A stretch of 25,104 nt of DNA from HyVt-105 sp049975425 (GCA_049975425.1 JBNGDI010000036.1:1-25104), one strand, 5' to 3'; shown: positions 1 through 9,192, counted from the stretch's first letter. Notes: generated by a model not told the origin, from the sequence alone. A program made the numbers and translations.

Positions 1-52
1 GCATTTTCCCCCGCCTTGTTTTTCTCATAAAACCCTCAGAGGCCTGGGCGGG

Positions 53-76
53 TGATGGAGTGATGGAGTGATGGAG
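53..76. repeat. 8-bp tandem repeat TGATGGAG x3
   Basis: Three perfect consecutive copies of TGATGGAG, with a partial fourth continuing as AGGGGGAG. It lies in non-coding DNA, and such a tract could vary in copy number between strains. Confidence 0.85.
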
Positions 77-197
77 AGGGGGAGTGGATTGATTATGATG
101 GTCTTCCGTTTGTACTACAATCCCTTTTACTTTTCTTCTTAAACACAATATCATTTTTTGATCCAGTGCCTTTGAAGAAACGGAAAGTCTAGGCACA

Positions 198-224
198 CTT
201 TGCGGATTCTTCGCGTGCTCTGCG
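198..224. repeat. Degenerate CTYYGCG heptamer repeat
   Basis: Three related heptamers occur in a row: CTTTGCG (198-204), CTTCGCG (209-215) and CTCTGCG (218-224). From memory, intergenic text of the type CTTTGCG/CTCTGCGTGAAAC recurs in many environmental bacterial genomes; its function is unknown to me. Confidence 0.55.
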
Positions 225-282
225 TGAAACAATGAGATAAATTATTTCCAGAAGAGTCCCGCAGGGACGGCAGTATTTTTTT

Positions 283-345
283 GGCCTGATGAACCGTTTA
301 CCCGACCCCTCAGGCCGGTTTCGTTCGCCGCCCCATGACGAACGA
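283..345. repeat. REP-like tandem hairpins containing a 26-bp dispersed repeat (copy A)
   Basis: Two adjacent inverted repeats are visible. GGCCTGA (283-289) pairs with TCAGGCC (310-316), and TCGTTCG (321-327) pairs with CGAACGA (339-345). The segment 306-331 is repeated perfectly, in reverse complement, at 11509-11534. Two neighbouring hairpins in intergenic DNA plus a second copy elsewhere fit a REP/BIME-like dispersed element. No RAYT transposase is in the window. Confidence 0.65.
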
Positions 346-542
346 CCTGTTTGCAGAAACACGATAAAAAAGGTAAATCAACTACAAGAAAAAAGAGTAT
401 AAAAAAGGTTTACATATTTCAGGCATCTTTAACACTGCCGCTTCTACGGGACTTGTCAATAATTATTCATCGGGTTTGCATGCCGCACACATTTTTCATA
501 AAAAGCAGGTTGTAAAAAGGACGGAAACACTCGCATTTTTTT

Positions 543-550
543 TAATTTTG
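543..550 (+). promoter_or_regulatory. Candidate Bacteroidota -7 box for the M16 peptidase gene
   Basis: TAATTTTG matches the TAnnTTTG consensus recognised by the Bacteroidota housekeeping sigma factor. It would give a leader of roughly 40 bases before the ATG at 595. A good TTTG -33 element at the usual distance is not evident, so the call is weak. Confidence 0.35.
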
Positions 551-594
551 TTCTTCATGCCGTATAGCATTAACCAAACAAAAAAAATCAACCC

Positions 595-3585
595 ATGATC
601 AGAAAAACATCATTCTTCCACGACAGGTGGTTACCTGCCGTTCTGTTGAGCCTGGCTGCCTTTATGGCTGGCTGCTCATCAACGCCTGATTATCCCGGAT
701 ACCGGGTGATCGAAAAACGGTTTGTTCCTGAAGTCAATGCCGACTGCATTTACCTGGAACACGAAGCATCGGGAGCCAGGGTATTCAAAATCGCCGCAGA
801 CGACCCGAACAAAACATTCAGCGTGGCCTTTCAGACCGTTCCCGAATCGGATGCAGGGACACCCCACATCATGGAGCACTCCGTTCTGAACGGTTCGAAG
901 AACTTCCCGGTGAAAAGCCCTTTCGATGTGCTTCTTAAAGGAAGCCTGAATACTTTTCTGAATGCCATGACGGGAAGCGATTTTACGATGTATCCCGTTG
1001 CCAGCATGAATGAAAAGGACTATTTCAACCTGATGCATGTGTATCTGGATGCTGTGTTCAACCCGCTGATCTACGACGATCCCCGGATCTTTATGCAGGA
1101 AGGCTGGCATTACGAACTGACCGAAAAAGATGCCCCCCTCACCATCAAAGGGGTGGTGTACAATGAAATGAAAGGGGCGTTTTCCAGTCCCACTACTGAA
1201 ATGTGGTACCGCATACAGAAAAACCTGTTCCCCGAAAACGGTTATTCCATGTCTTCCGGGGGCTATCCTTCCGCCATTCCTGGCCTGACGTATGAGGAAT
1301 TCCTCGATTTTCACCGGAAGTATTACCATCCTTCAAACAGCTATATTTTCCTTTATGGGGATGCCGATCTGGCCAAGGAACTTGAGTTCATTGACACGGC
1401 ATACCTGTCAAACTATGAACGCTCGGAGTTCGAGGCGGGGTTCCCGCTGAACCCGCCCTTTGAGGAAATGAAGGAGGTGGAAGCTTCTTATTCAGTGATG
1501 GAAGGGGCTCCCGTGGAGGATCAGACCTACCTGACCCTGAGCTGGGTGATTGGTGAGAATACCGACCAGGCCCTGGTGATGGAACTCAATGCCCTGGCCG
1601 ATGTGCTGGTGAACCAGGAATCGGCCCCTGTGCGCCTGGCCCTGCAGGAAGCCGGGATCGGCCGGGATGTTTCAGCCGGGGTGAATGACATTCACCAGAA
1701 TGTATTTATCATCATGGTACGCAATGCCAACCCGGAAGACAGGGACGAGTTCCGCCGGGTGGTGATGGAAACCCTGCAGCGGGTGGCAGAGGAAGGCATT
1801 GACAAGGAAGCAATTGAAGGAACCCTGAACCGGATGGAATTCCGGCTGAGGGAAGGCGACAATGCCCAGAAAGGGCTGACTTATAACATGCAGGCCCTTC
1901 CGGGGTGGATGTTTGCCGGCGATCCTTTCCTGGGACTGGAGTATGAAAAACCCCTGGCCGAGGCCCGGAAAGCCCTGGAGGAACCCGTGCTGGAAGAACT
2001 GATCAAAACAGGATTGATTGACAATACCTACGGAATGTTGCTTGTTTTAAAGCCCGAGCAGGGGCTCGAGCAGCGCCGGATGGAAGAGCTGGCTGCCGGA
2101 CTGGCCGAATACAAGGCAAGCCTCAGTGAGGAAGAGATCGGGAAACTGGTTCAGACTACCCGGGAACTGATGGAATACCAGCAACGCGAAGACAGTCCGG
2201 AAGCCCTGGCCACCATCCCCATGCTCGAACTGGAGGATATCGGAAAAGAAGCCACCTGGTACGGGGTGGATGAGAAGGAAGAAGCCGGCGTGCCCGTGCT
2301 GTTTCACCCCGAGTTTACCAATAAGGTGGTATATACCAGCCTGTATTTCGATCTGCGGACTCTGCCCGGGGAAAAAATCCCCTATGCCTCCGTGCTGAAG
2401 GAGCTTCTGGGTGCTGTGGGAACGGAGAATTACAGTTACGGCGATCTGGACAAGGCCCTCCAGATACATACCGGCGGATTCAACACTTCGCTGATGACCT
2501 TCCTGGAAGAACAGGACGATGACCGCATGATCCCCAAATTCAGGGTTTCGGTAAAAGCCACCCGCGATAAGCTGGAAAAATCCCTTGAACTGACCCGTGA
2601 GATCCTCACTTCCAGTATACTGGACGACAAAGAACGGGTAGGAGAACTACTGAAGCGCCATCATGCCAACCTTGAAAACCGGCTTACCCAGAACGGATTG
2701 GCTGTTGCAGGGAACCGCATGGATTCCTATCTGTTCAGGCAGGGATTGTTCAATGAATGGACGGGAGGGGCTGAATATTACTGGTGGCTGACACAACAGC
2801 TGGATGAATTTGAAAATAATCCCGAACCCCTTCTGAGTGCACTGAAAGAGGTTGCCGGCCGGTTGTTCCTGAAGGAGAACCTGATTGCTGCCGTTACCTG
2901 CCACGAAGACGATTACCCGGCCTTCACCGAGGCATGGGAAACCCTGGCAGGGGACCTGCCTGCCGGTGAAGTGGCCCTGAACGAATGGTCGTGGATTCCT
3001 GTTCCGGCAAACGAAGGATTCCTGTCCGCTTCCAAAGTGCAGTATGTGGTGAAAGGATATGATTTCCGGAAGCTGGGGTATGAATGGAACGGCAAAATGC
3101 ACGTGCTGAACCAGGTGCTCTCGACCGACTGGTTGCAGACCCGCATCCGGGTGATGGGCGGCGCTTACGGAGGATTTTCGCAGATTAACAAAAAAGGAAG
3201 CCTCTATTTTATATCGTACCGCGATCCGAACCTGAAGGAAACCCTGGAAAATTACGATGCCACAGCCGGATACCTGGAAAATTTCGAAGCCGATGAAAAA
3301 ACCATGACCCGGTACATTATCGGGACCATTGCCGGCATAGACAATCCGCTGACCCCCTCGCAGAAAGGCACAATGGCCGTGAGGTATTATTTCGAGAAAA
3401 CTTCGAAAGACGAACTGCAGAAGGACAGGGACGAGGTGCTGGCTACCACGGCAGAAGACCTGAGGAACTTTGCCCCCATGGTAAAGGATGTACTGGGAAA
3501 AGATGTGATCTGCGTGTTCGGTAACGAAACGCTGCTGAGAAAGAACAAAGACCTGTTCGGCGCCCTGGTGGTGTTGCAGAAATAG
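595..3585 (+). CDS. M16C insulinase-family zinc metallopeptidase, putative lipoprotein
   Basis: Predicted zinc peptidase of the insulinase/presequence-protease (PreP-like, M16C) group, which degrades peptides inside a clamshell of four homologous domains. The inverted zinc motif HxxEH is present as H91-I-M-E94-H95, with the likely third ligand E191 in VVYNEMKG. The 996-residue length fits full-length M16C proteins with two active/inactive halves and a linker. The N-terminus is a hydrophobic signal (about residues 12-26) ending in MAGC, so acylation at Cys27 and an envelope location are likely. The residues after Cys (SSTPDY) lack the acidic run typical of surface-export signals, so a periplasm-facing position is my inference. 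An A-rich tract precedes the ATG. It appears monocistronic, with a terminator just downstream. Confidence 0.92.
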   Translation: MIRKTSFFHDRWLPAVLLSLAAFMAGCSSTPDYPGYRVIEKRFVPEVNADCIYLEHEASGARVFKIAADDPNKTFSVAFQTVPESDAGTPHIMEHSVLNGSKNFPVKSPFDVLLKGSLNTFLNAMTGSDFTMYPVASMNEKDYFNLMHVYLDAVFNPLIYDDPRIFMQEGWHYELTEKDAPLTIKGVVYNEMKGAFSSPTTEMWYRIQKNLFPENGYSMSSGGYPSAIPGLTYEEFLDFHRKYYHPSNSYIFLYGDADLAKELEFIDTAYLSNYERSEFEAGFPLNPPFEEMKEVEASYSVMEGAPVEDQTYLTLSWVIGENTDQALVMELNALADVLVNQESAPVRLALQEAGIGRDVSAGVNDIHQNVFIIMVRNANPEDRDEFRRVVMETLQRVAEEGIDKEAIEGTLNRMEFRLREGDNAQKGLTYNMQALPGWMFAGDPFLGLEYEKPLAEARKALEEPVLEELIKTGLIDNTYGMLLVLKPEQGLEQRRMEELAAGLAEYKASLSEEEIGKLVQTTRELMEYQQREDSPEALATIPMLELEDIGKEATWYGVDEKEEAGVPVLFHPEFTNKVVYTSLYFDLRTLPGEKIPYASVLKELLGAVGTENYSYGDLDKALQIHTGGFNTSLMTFLEEQDDDRMIPKFRVSVKATRDKLEKSLELTREILTSSILDDKERVGELLKRHHANLENRLTQNGLAVAGNRMDSYLFRQGLFNEWTGGAEYYWWLTQQLDEFENNPEPLLSALKEVAGRLFLKENLIAAVTCHEDDYPAFTEAWETLAGDLPAGEVALNEWSWIPVPANEGFLSASKVQYVVKGYDFRKLGYEWNGKMHVLNQVLSTDWLQTRIRVMGGAYGGFSQINKKGSLYFISYRDPNLKETLENYDATAGYLENFEADEKTMTRYIIGTIAGIDNPLTPSQKGTMAVRYYFEKTSKDELQKDRDEVLATTAEDLRNFAPMVKDVLGKDVICVFGNETLLRKNKDLFGALVVLQK

Positions 3586-3626
3586 GTGCCTCCATAAGAC
3601 CGGCCGGTAATGTTTGCCGAAGGCAG

Positions 3627-3657
3627 GATCCCGGATTTAATCCGGGATCTTTTTTTT
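3627..3657 (+). terminator. Rho-independent terminator after the M16 peptidase gene
   Basis: GATCCCGGA (3627-3635) pairs perfectly with TCCGGGATC (3641-3649), with loop TTTAA, followed by an eight-T run (3650-3657). It lies about 40 bases after the stop codon. Confidence 0.93.
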
Positions 3658-3815
3658 GGGTGACACTGAAAGTAAGAGCGAACATGTCCTGATCAATGGT
3701 TCGCCACTGAGCGATTGGTATAAAAAAGACATTCATGCAAAGAATCATTTGCAATATACCGGAATATGACGTAAATTGAATGAGCAATCGGGAAACTTTT
3801 TTTCCTGCCCTTTAT

Positions 3816-3862
3816 TACCGGCCATGCCGGTATATATTCCATGCGGAGGGTGCCACCCTCCG
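3816..3862. repeat. Two adjacent palindromes, REP-like
   Basis: TACCGG (3816-3821) pairs with CCGGTA (3827-3832) around a 5-base loop. CGGAGGGTG (3844-3852) pairs perfectly with CACCCTCCG (3854-3862) around a single base. Neither is followed by a T-run, so they are not typical terminators; a REP/BIME-type intergenic element is more likely. Confidence 0.6.
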
Positions 3863-3887
3863 GAAGATAACATACCCGGGCCTTTTA

Positions 3888-3911
3888 CGCATTATTATAC
3901 AGGATAATGCG
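3888..3911. promoter_or_regulatory. 8-bp dyad upstream of the propeller gene
   Basis: CGCATTAT (3888-3895) and ATAATGCG (3904-3911) are perfect inverted repeats with an 8-base spacer, ending 35 bases before the ATG at 3947. The geometry would suit a dimeric regulator or a hairpin in the leader. No regulator in the window can be assigned to it. Confidence 0.4.
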
Positions 3912-3946
3912 GGTTTGTCACATCAGCCCGTATCCGTTTTCCCACC

Positions 3947-6928
3947 ATGAAAACCTTGTTATTTTATCACCGGCTTTTACCGGGTATCCTGGTTTTTTTT
4001 CTGACTGCGAACCCCGGGATGCTTACCGGACAATATCCTGCCGCATCATTTACTGCGGGAACGACTCAGCATGTTGTCGGAGCCCATCCTGATGCTGACA
4101 GCAAGCAGAGTTCTGAGTGGATCCTCTATACCAGGGATCATACCGGTATACCTTACCATACCATCTGGCATGTGCTGGTGGATGATTACGGCCATATCTG
4201 GCTGGGCACCGATAATGGCGGCCTGGTCCGTTTTGACGGAGAAGTATGGACGGTATTTGATAAGGAGAATTCCTGGCTGCCCGGAAACATGATCATGTCA
4301 TTGGCAAAAGACCACTACGGGAACCTTTGGATTGGTACATCAGGTGTTTATGGCCTGACAAAATTCAATGGTACGGAATGGAGGACGTATCTTCCTGCCA
4401 ATTCCCGGTTACCCGATGAGGGAATTACCAACATTGCGTTTGACAGCAAAAATGCCATGTGGTTCAGTACGAATAAGGGGTCACTGGTCAAAGTGGAAGG
4501 GCTGTCGGTTTCGAATGAACCGGTATGGACTTTCTATGAAGGGGAAGATTACGACCCAATTTACAACAATCATCCCGGTAATTATATTACGCAACTGGTA
4601 ATCGACACCGCGGATCATCTGTGGATGGGAACCCTGCAATCAGGCCTGGTTCATTTTGACGGCACTTCATTTGAAAACTACGGCATGCCCGCATCTTGCG
4701 GAAATGGTGTCCTTGACCTTGTTCTGGATCATAACCAGCAATTATGGGTTGGGGACAGAAACGGTGATCTTTTGAAATTTGACGGAACCGGCTGGGAGCT
4801 GATGGAACCGGATATTCCGGAACCTCCAGAACCTCCGTATCTGGTATATGAATCGATCGTTTCCCTTGCCATCGCTCCCGACAATGCCCTGTGGGTGGTA
4901 ACCGACGGGGGATTGATCAGGTTTGACGGGAGTGAATGGTCGGCACACCTTGAGTGCAATGCATTTAGTTCAACCATAGGTTTTTCTGAGGGCATGGTTC
5001 TGTGGGCCGGGGCCGGTAATGACCTCATTTCGTATGATATTGTCAACCCCTTCTCTGCAGTTTACAATACCTTCAATACCGGCCTGCCCGGAGATGACGT
5101 GGTGGCTGTGAGAACAGATAACTCTGGTCATATCTGGACAGGTGACAGGTATACCGGCCTGGCCCTATTCGATGGAATCATCTGGAAAGTGTTTCATGAG
5201 GGAAATTCGGGCCTTCCTGATAGCCGGATTACCAGCGTGGAAACTGATGATTGCAATAATGTCTGGGTGGGGACACAGGGTGGACTGGCGGTGAAGCAGG
5301 CCATTGCTCTTCCCGGACAGGAATGGATTGTTTTTAACTCCGGTAATTCAGACCTTCCGGCCAACGGGATCCATTGCCTTTATTTCGGGAACGGAACCCT
5401 CTGGGTTGGAACAAGCCTGGGCCTGACACGGTTTCATGAGGAGACATGGGCTACCTTTAACACCGGCAATTCGGACCTGCCACACAACGATGTACGGTGC
5501 ATCGTTACGGATAAAGACAACAATATTTGGGTAGGTACCAATGGCGGGGGGCTTGTGCGCATAGCCGGGCTTTCACTGAATGAACCCGACTGGCAGGTAT
5601 TCAGTACGGCCAATTCCAGCCTTCCTGACAACAAGATCTTCGCTCTGGAAGCAGACAGTGCAGGAAACCTGTGGATAGGAACAGCATACAATGGCCTGGT
5701 GAAATACAATAATGCGGAATTTACTGTCTATCATACAGGCAATTCAGGTATCCCGGATGACCACATTCAATCACTCACACTGGAAAAAGACACAACGATA
5801 TGGATCGGAATGCGTTATGGCAGAGTGGCTGCTTTCAACGGAGCAGACTGGACTGTTTTTAATTCGGAGAATTCAGTCCTTTCCGGTGATTGTGCCATTT
5901 ATGCCATGGATGTGGATATGTTTGGAAATGTATGGATTGGGGTTGACGGAGGAGGTGTTGCAGTATACAATGCAGAAGGAGTGGTGTGTGGGAAAGACCT
6001 GGCCCTTTCCGGGAAAATATTCCATGAAAGCGGGGAAAGCCCACTGGAAGAAAGCGTAATTGAGCTGTACCGGTTAGGTGAAAATGAATATACGGCAAGG
6101 TTGGAGCTTTCGGGTACCCATGAATACCTCTTTGAAGGGGTTGAACACGGACAGTACACCCTGAAAGTGATTCCGGATACATTGAATTATCCGCATACCC
6201 TGCCCACCTGGTTCGGGTATAAACTTGCACGGGCCGATGCATTCTATATCTCAATGAACAAAAACCTTACCGAACAAAATGTCACGGTTATCCAGCGACC
6301 TCCGGCAGGGACCGGAACCGGAACGGTTACAGGTTCCATCAGGGAAAATGCGGGTGTAAAAAAATATTCAACCGGGTGGGTGCCCGGTGCAAAGAACGGA
6401 AGTCCGCCGGAGGGATGCTATGTGTTTCTCCTCGACCCCGAAAGCCGGTCGCCCGCGGCCTTCGATATTACAAACGCTGAAGGAGAATTCTGTTTCAGCA
6501 AACTGATGGCGGGGCAGTACCTATTTTACGCTGATTACAGGGGCCTGCCTATGAGCATTTCCAATCCTTTACTGGAAGTGGGCGAAGGAAACGACAGCCT
6601 CCATATTGAGGCGGTAGCCGGAATTGAAACCATCGGGATCGAAGTGGAAGTAATCAGTTTTCTGGAATCGGTTCCGGGTGGGAACCTGAAAGCCTGGCCG
6701 GTGCCTGTTAATGATATGCTGAACATCCATAACGGGAAGGGTCGTGCAGGGACAATCCGTCACATACGCATTATCGACATGAATGGAAAAGTGCAGTTTG
6801 ATTCTCATCGGCCTCTTTCCTCCGGCTCACCTCTCGTGATCGACATGAGCCGGTTCATGCCCGGGATATACCTTTTGCAAATACGAACCCATGATGCTTC
6901 CCGTTATATGAAAATCATTAAAAAGTAA
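3947..6928 (+). CDS. Secreted two-propeller protein with T9SS sorting domain
   Basis: Residues 1-29 form a signal peptide. Residues about 60-675 carry some 14 repeats of the Reg_prop type (pattern xxIWxGTxxGGLVRFDG, then W.vF and NSgLPdn.I), which would make two seven-bladed beta-propellers. In Bacteroidota hybrid two-component systems such propellers are the periplasmic sensor half. Here no membrane segment, Y_Y_Y domain, histidine kinase or response regulator follows. Instead there are two beta-sandwich, carboxypeptidase-regulatory-like stretches (about 680-760 and 780-890) and a C-terminal T9SS type A sorting domain (about 915-993, with IIDMNGKVQ, GIYLLQI and a final MKIIKK). I infer an outer-surface or released protein that binds a polymer or partner; ligand unknown. 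The shorter, signal-peptide-bearing frame was chosen; an overlapping 61-residue frame at 3907 is not credible. Confidence 0.88.
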   Translation: MKTLLFYHRLLPGILVFFLTANPGMLTGQYPAASFTAGTTQHVVGAHPDADSKQSSEWILYTRDHTGIPYHTIWHVLVDDYGHIWLGTDNGGLVRFDGEVWTVFDKENSWLPGNMIMSLAKDHYGNLWIGTSGVYGLTKFNGTEWRTYLPANSRLPDEGITNIAFDSKNAMWFSTNKGSLVKVEGLSVSNEPVWTFYEGEDYDPIYNNHPGNYITQLVIDTADHLWMGTLQSGLVHFDGTSFENYGMPASCGNGVLDLVLDHNQQLWVGDRNGDLLKFDGTGWELMEPDIPEPPEPPYLVYESIVSLAIAPDNALWVVTDGGLIRFDGSEWSAHLECNAFSSTIGFSEGMVLWAGAGNDLISYDIVNPFSAVYNTFNTGLPGDDVVAVRTDNSGHIWTGDRYTGLALFDGIIWKVFHEGNSGLPDSRITSVETDDCNNVWVGTQGGLAVKQAIALPGQEWIVFNSGNSDLPANGIHCLYFGNGTLWVGTSLGLTRFHEETWATFNTGNSDLPHNDVRCIVTDKDNNIWVGTNGGGLVRIAGLSLNEPDWQVFSTANSSLPDNKIFALEADSAGNLWIGTAYNGLVKYNNAEFTVYHTGNSGIPDDHIQSLTLEKDTTIWIGMRYGRVAAFNGADWTVFNSENSVLSGDCAIYAMDVDMFGNVWIGVDGGGVAVYNAEGVVCGKDLALSGKIFHESGESPLEESVIELYRLGENEYTARLELSGTHEYLFEGVEHGQYTLKVIPDTLNYPHTLPTWFGYKLARADAFYISMNKNLTEQNVTVIQRPPAGTGTGTVTGSIRENAGVKKYSTGWVPGAKNGSPPEGCYVFLLDPESRSPAAFDITNAEGEFCFSKLMAGQYLFYADYRGLPMSISNPLLEVGEGNDSLHIEAVAGIETIGIEVEVISFLESVPGGNLKAWPVPVNDMLNIHNGKGRAGTIRHIRIIDMNGKVQFDSHRPLSSGSPLVIDMSRFMPGIYLLQIRTHDASRYMKIIKK

Positions 6929-6973
6929 GTAGCTGTTTCCATTCGGCACTTTCCCGGAGAAAAAACCACAGGT

Positions 6974-9130
6974 TTATTTGACCGTAAGCTCTCCCCATAG
7001 CCTGGCGTCTGCCGACGAAGGACCGACAAAGAAACGAACGGTTCCTTTTTCCGTCACAAACCGGTGCAACTCCGTATTCCAGTACGCGAGGCCCTCTGTA
7101 TCCAGCGGGATGACCACATCAACGGTTTCACCCCGGGGAACAAATACCCTTTTGAAGCCTTTCAGTGCTTTATCAGGGCGTTCCACTTTCGAACCGGGGA
7201 AACTGACATACAGTTGCACCACTTCATCGCTGTCGTAATTTCCGGTGTTTTTCAGGGTGACCGTAACCTCAACGATTTCATTTTCACGGATATCGGGCTT
7301 GCTGGTTTTTAAGCCGGTATATTCAAAGCTTGTATAGGTCAGGCCATGGCCGAACGGAAAAAGCGGTTGGTGACGATAGTACAGATAGGTATGTCCGTTC
7401 CGGATGTTGTAATCGAGCATGGGGGGCAGGTGATCGATTGATGCCGGCCAGGTCTGGACCAGTCGCCCGGCCGGACTTTCTTTTCCGAACAGGATATCGG
7501 CCAGGCCGTTCCCCAGTTCCTGGCTCGACTGACTGATGTGCAATATGGCGGGGACATGTTCTTTCGACCATTGCAGGGCATACGGAAAGCTGGAGACCAC
7601 TGCCAGTACCGTATTCGGATTGGCTTTCTTTACCAGTTTTACCAGGTCTTCCTGTTCCAGTGAGATGGCCTGCCGGTCGACCTCTTCACGCCCGTCGCTG
7701 TAAACATGGTTTTCCCCCCAGCCGAGTCCGTAACTCAGCGGGTGATTCCCGATGCATACCACAGCCACATCGGCCCTGGCAGCGGCCCGGATTGCAGAAT
7801 CGGCCTTGTTGCTCATGGCGTACAGCACCTCTGCGTCACTTCCAACGGCGTTTTTTATTCCGTCAAGAACCGAAACCCGGTAAGGGGGAGTGCCGGAATA
7901 CCAGTCGGAAACCACCAGATCGGCCCGGGGTCCGATGACAGCAATCGATTGTATTTTTGTTTTATCGATGGGCAGCAGATGGTTTTCATTTTTCAGCAAA
8001 ACAACTGATTTAACGGTGGCCTTCCTGGCCAGGAGCTGTGTTTCTTTCCTGGTCCATGGTTTTGTGGTGTCAGCAATGCCGATCCGCGCATACGGATTCT
8101 GATCCGACTGATCCAGTAATCCCAGTTTGAGTAAAACGCGCAGTGTGCCCCGTACCGCATCGTCCAGGTCTTTTTCGGTGATCCATTCCTTTGCCAGGGC
8201 ATTCTGTACCGCGTCGGTATACCGGTCGAGGAACATGGTAATCCCCGCTTTGATGCAGGCTGCGGCGGCCGTGTCCAGGCCGGGGTAATAATGATGGGTG
8301 GTCAGCAGTTGTGTGAATGCCCCGCCGTCGGTACAGATAATGCCGTTTTGACCCCATTCGTTCACGGCCACGGATTTCAGCACGGGATGCACCGTGCACG
8401 GAATGCCGTTGTATTTGTTGTAAGCGGCCATGAAAGCACGCGACCCTCCCTCCGTGATCCCTTTGCAGAATGCATATCCGTAGTATTCCCTGAACAACCT
8501 GTCGTCGAAGTCGGAGGAGGTGAAACTCCGGCCGTTTTCATTGCTGTTGGCCAGAAAATGTTTCATCAGCGAAGCGGTTTTCCAGTACCGGGGATGATCT
8601 CCCTGAAGCCCCTTTACATAGGCCACAGTCATTTCTCCGGCCAGGAACGGGTCTTCTCCGTAACACTCTTCGGTACGCCCCCAGCGGATGTCACGACCCA
8701 GGTCGGCGTTGGGCGCCATAACGATCAGGCCTGCACTGCCGTAGTGCGGATTTTGTGCCAGGTACCGGGCTTCTTCCGCCTCCCGGGAGGCGACCTGCCG
8801 CAGCAATTCCGGGTCCCAGGTCTGCGCCAGCCCGATCGACTGCGGGAAGGTGGTGGTAACCGATTCTCCGGGGCCGTGAACAGCCCAGTTGGCCGGCCCG
8901 CTCAGGGCAAGCCCGTGCAGCCCCTCGGTGAGGCGGGTACCTTTCACCCCCAGGCGGGGGATGGAAGGACGGGTGGACAGACACCGTATTTTTTCTTCCA
9001 GGGTCATTAACGAAATGAGGTTGTCGAGCCTTTCTTCATCACCCCGACCGGTATCCTGAAAAGGATACTCCTGTGCCCGGAGGCCTGTAGTGATGATGCA
9101 GACGAATAGAAGGGACAGAAAGTGTTTCAT
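6974..9130 (-). CDS. Glycoside hydrolase family 3 beta-glycosidase
   Basis: Exported GH3 enzyme that removes terminal beta-linked sugars (glucosidase or xylosidase type). From the chosen start (MKHFLSLLF, signal peptide ending LRAQ) it is 718 residues. The N-terminal TIM-barrel domain shows the substrate-binding KHF motif (K190-H191-F192) and the nucleophile in ICTDGG (D268). The C-terminal part has the alpha/beta sandwich domain with SYGLGWGEN-like loops and a fibronectin III-like domain near the end. An in-frame start 87 bases upstream would precede the signal peptide with an unlikely 29-residue leader, so 9130 is preferred. It follows the GH-A gene on the same strand by 120 bases and probably shares its transcript. 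The exact sugar cannot be told from sequence. Confidence 0.93.
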   Translation of the reverse strand: MKHFLSLLFVCIITTGLRAQEYPFQDTGRGDEERLDNLISLMTLEEKIRCLSTRPSIPRLGVKGTRLTEGLHGLALSGPANWAVHGPGESVTTTFPQSIGLAQTWDPELLRQVASREAEEARYLAQNPHYGSAGLIVMAPNADLGRDIRWGRTEECYGEDPFLAGEMTVAYVKGLQGDHPRYWKTASLMKHFLANSNENGRSFTSSDFDDRLFREYYGYAFCKGITEGGSRAFMAAYNKYNGIPCTVHPVLKSVAVNEWGQNGIICTDGGAFTQLLTTHHYYPGLDTAAAACIKAGITMFLDRYTDAVQNALAKEWITEKDLDDAVRGTLRVLLKLGLLDQSDQNPYARIGIADTTKPWTRKETQLLARKATVKSVVLLKNENHLLPIDKTKIQSIAVIGPRADLVVSDWYSGTPPYRVSVLDGIKNAVGSDAEVLYAMSNKADSAIRAAARADVAVVCIGNHPLSYGLGWGENHVYSDGREEVDRQAISLEQEDLVKLVKKANPNTVLAVVSSFPYALQWSKEHVPAILHISQSSQELGNGLADILFGKESPAGRLVQTWPASIDHLPPMLDYNIRNGHTYLYYRHQPLFPFGHGLTYTSFEYTGLKTSKPDIRENEIVEVTVTLKNTGNYDSDEVVQLYVSFPGSKVERPDKALKGFKRVFVPRGETVDVVIPLDTEGLAYWNTELHRFVTEKGTVRFFVGPSSADARLWGELTVK

Positions 9131-9192
9131 GATATGGGTTTGCTGTTGTAATCGGGTAAAATAACAGAACACAACCAGGAATACGATGATCA

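Larger units (their letters stand above)
1..594. other. Gene-free left region with repeats and hairpins
   Basis: No convincing coding frame is present. The stretch holds a three-copy 8-bp tandem repeat near 53-76, three related heptamers at 198-224, a GTCCC-GCA-GGGAC hairpin at 256-268, two larger adjacent inverted repeats at 283-345, and a possible promoter box at 543-550 ahead of the M16 peptidase gene. The accumulation of small palindromes is typical of REP-rich intergenic DNA. I see no RNA gene. Confidence 0.7.
3586..3946. other. Gene-free spacer between the M16 peptidase and propeller genes
   Basis: This 361-base spacer contains the terminator at 3627-3657, a pair of strong palindromes at 3816-3862 and a dyad at 3888-3911 just upstream of the propeller gene. 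No coding frame or RNA gene is recognised. A clear TAnnTTTG promoter box for the downstream gene was not found. Confidence 0.7.

Noticed and set aside
53..76. CRISPR array
   Set aside because: The repeat is only 8 bp and contiguous, with no spacers and no cas genes.
8291..9010. 239-residue open frame antisense to the GH3 gene
   Set aside because: It covers the GH3 catalytic domain on the opposite strand and has no recognisable motif or start context.
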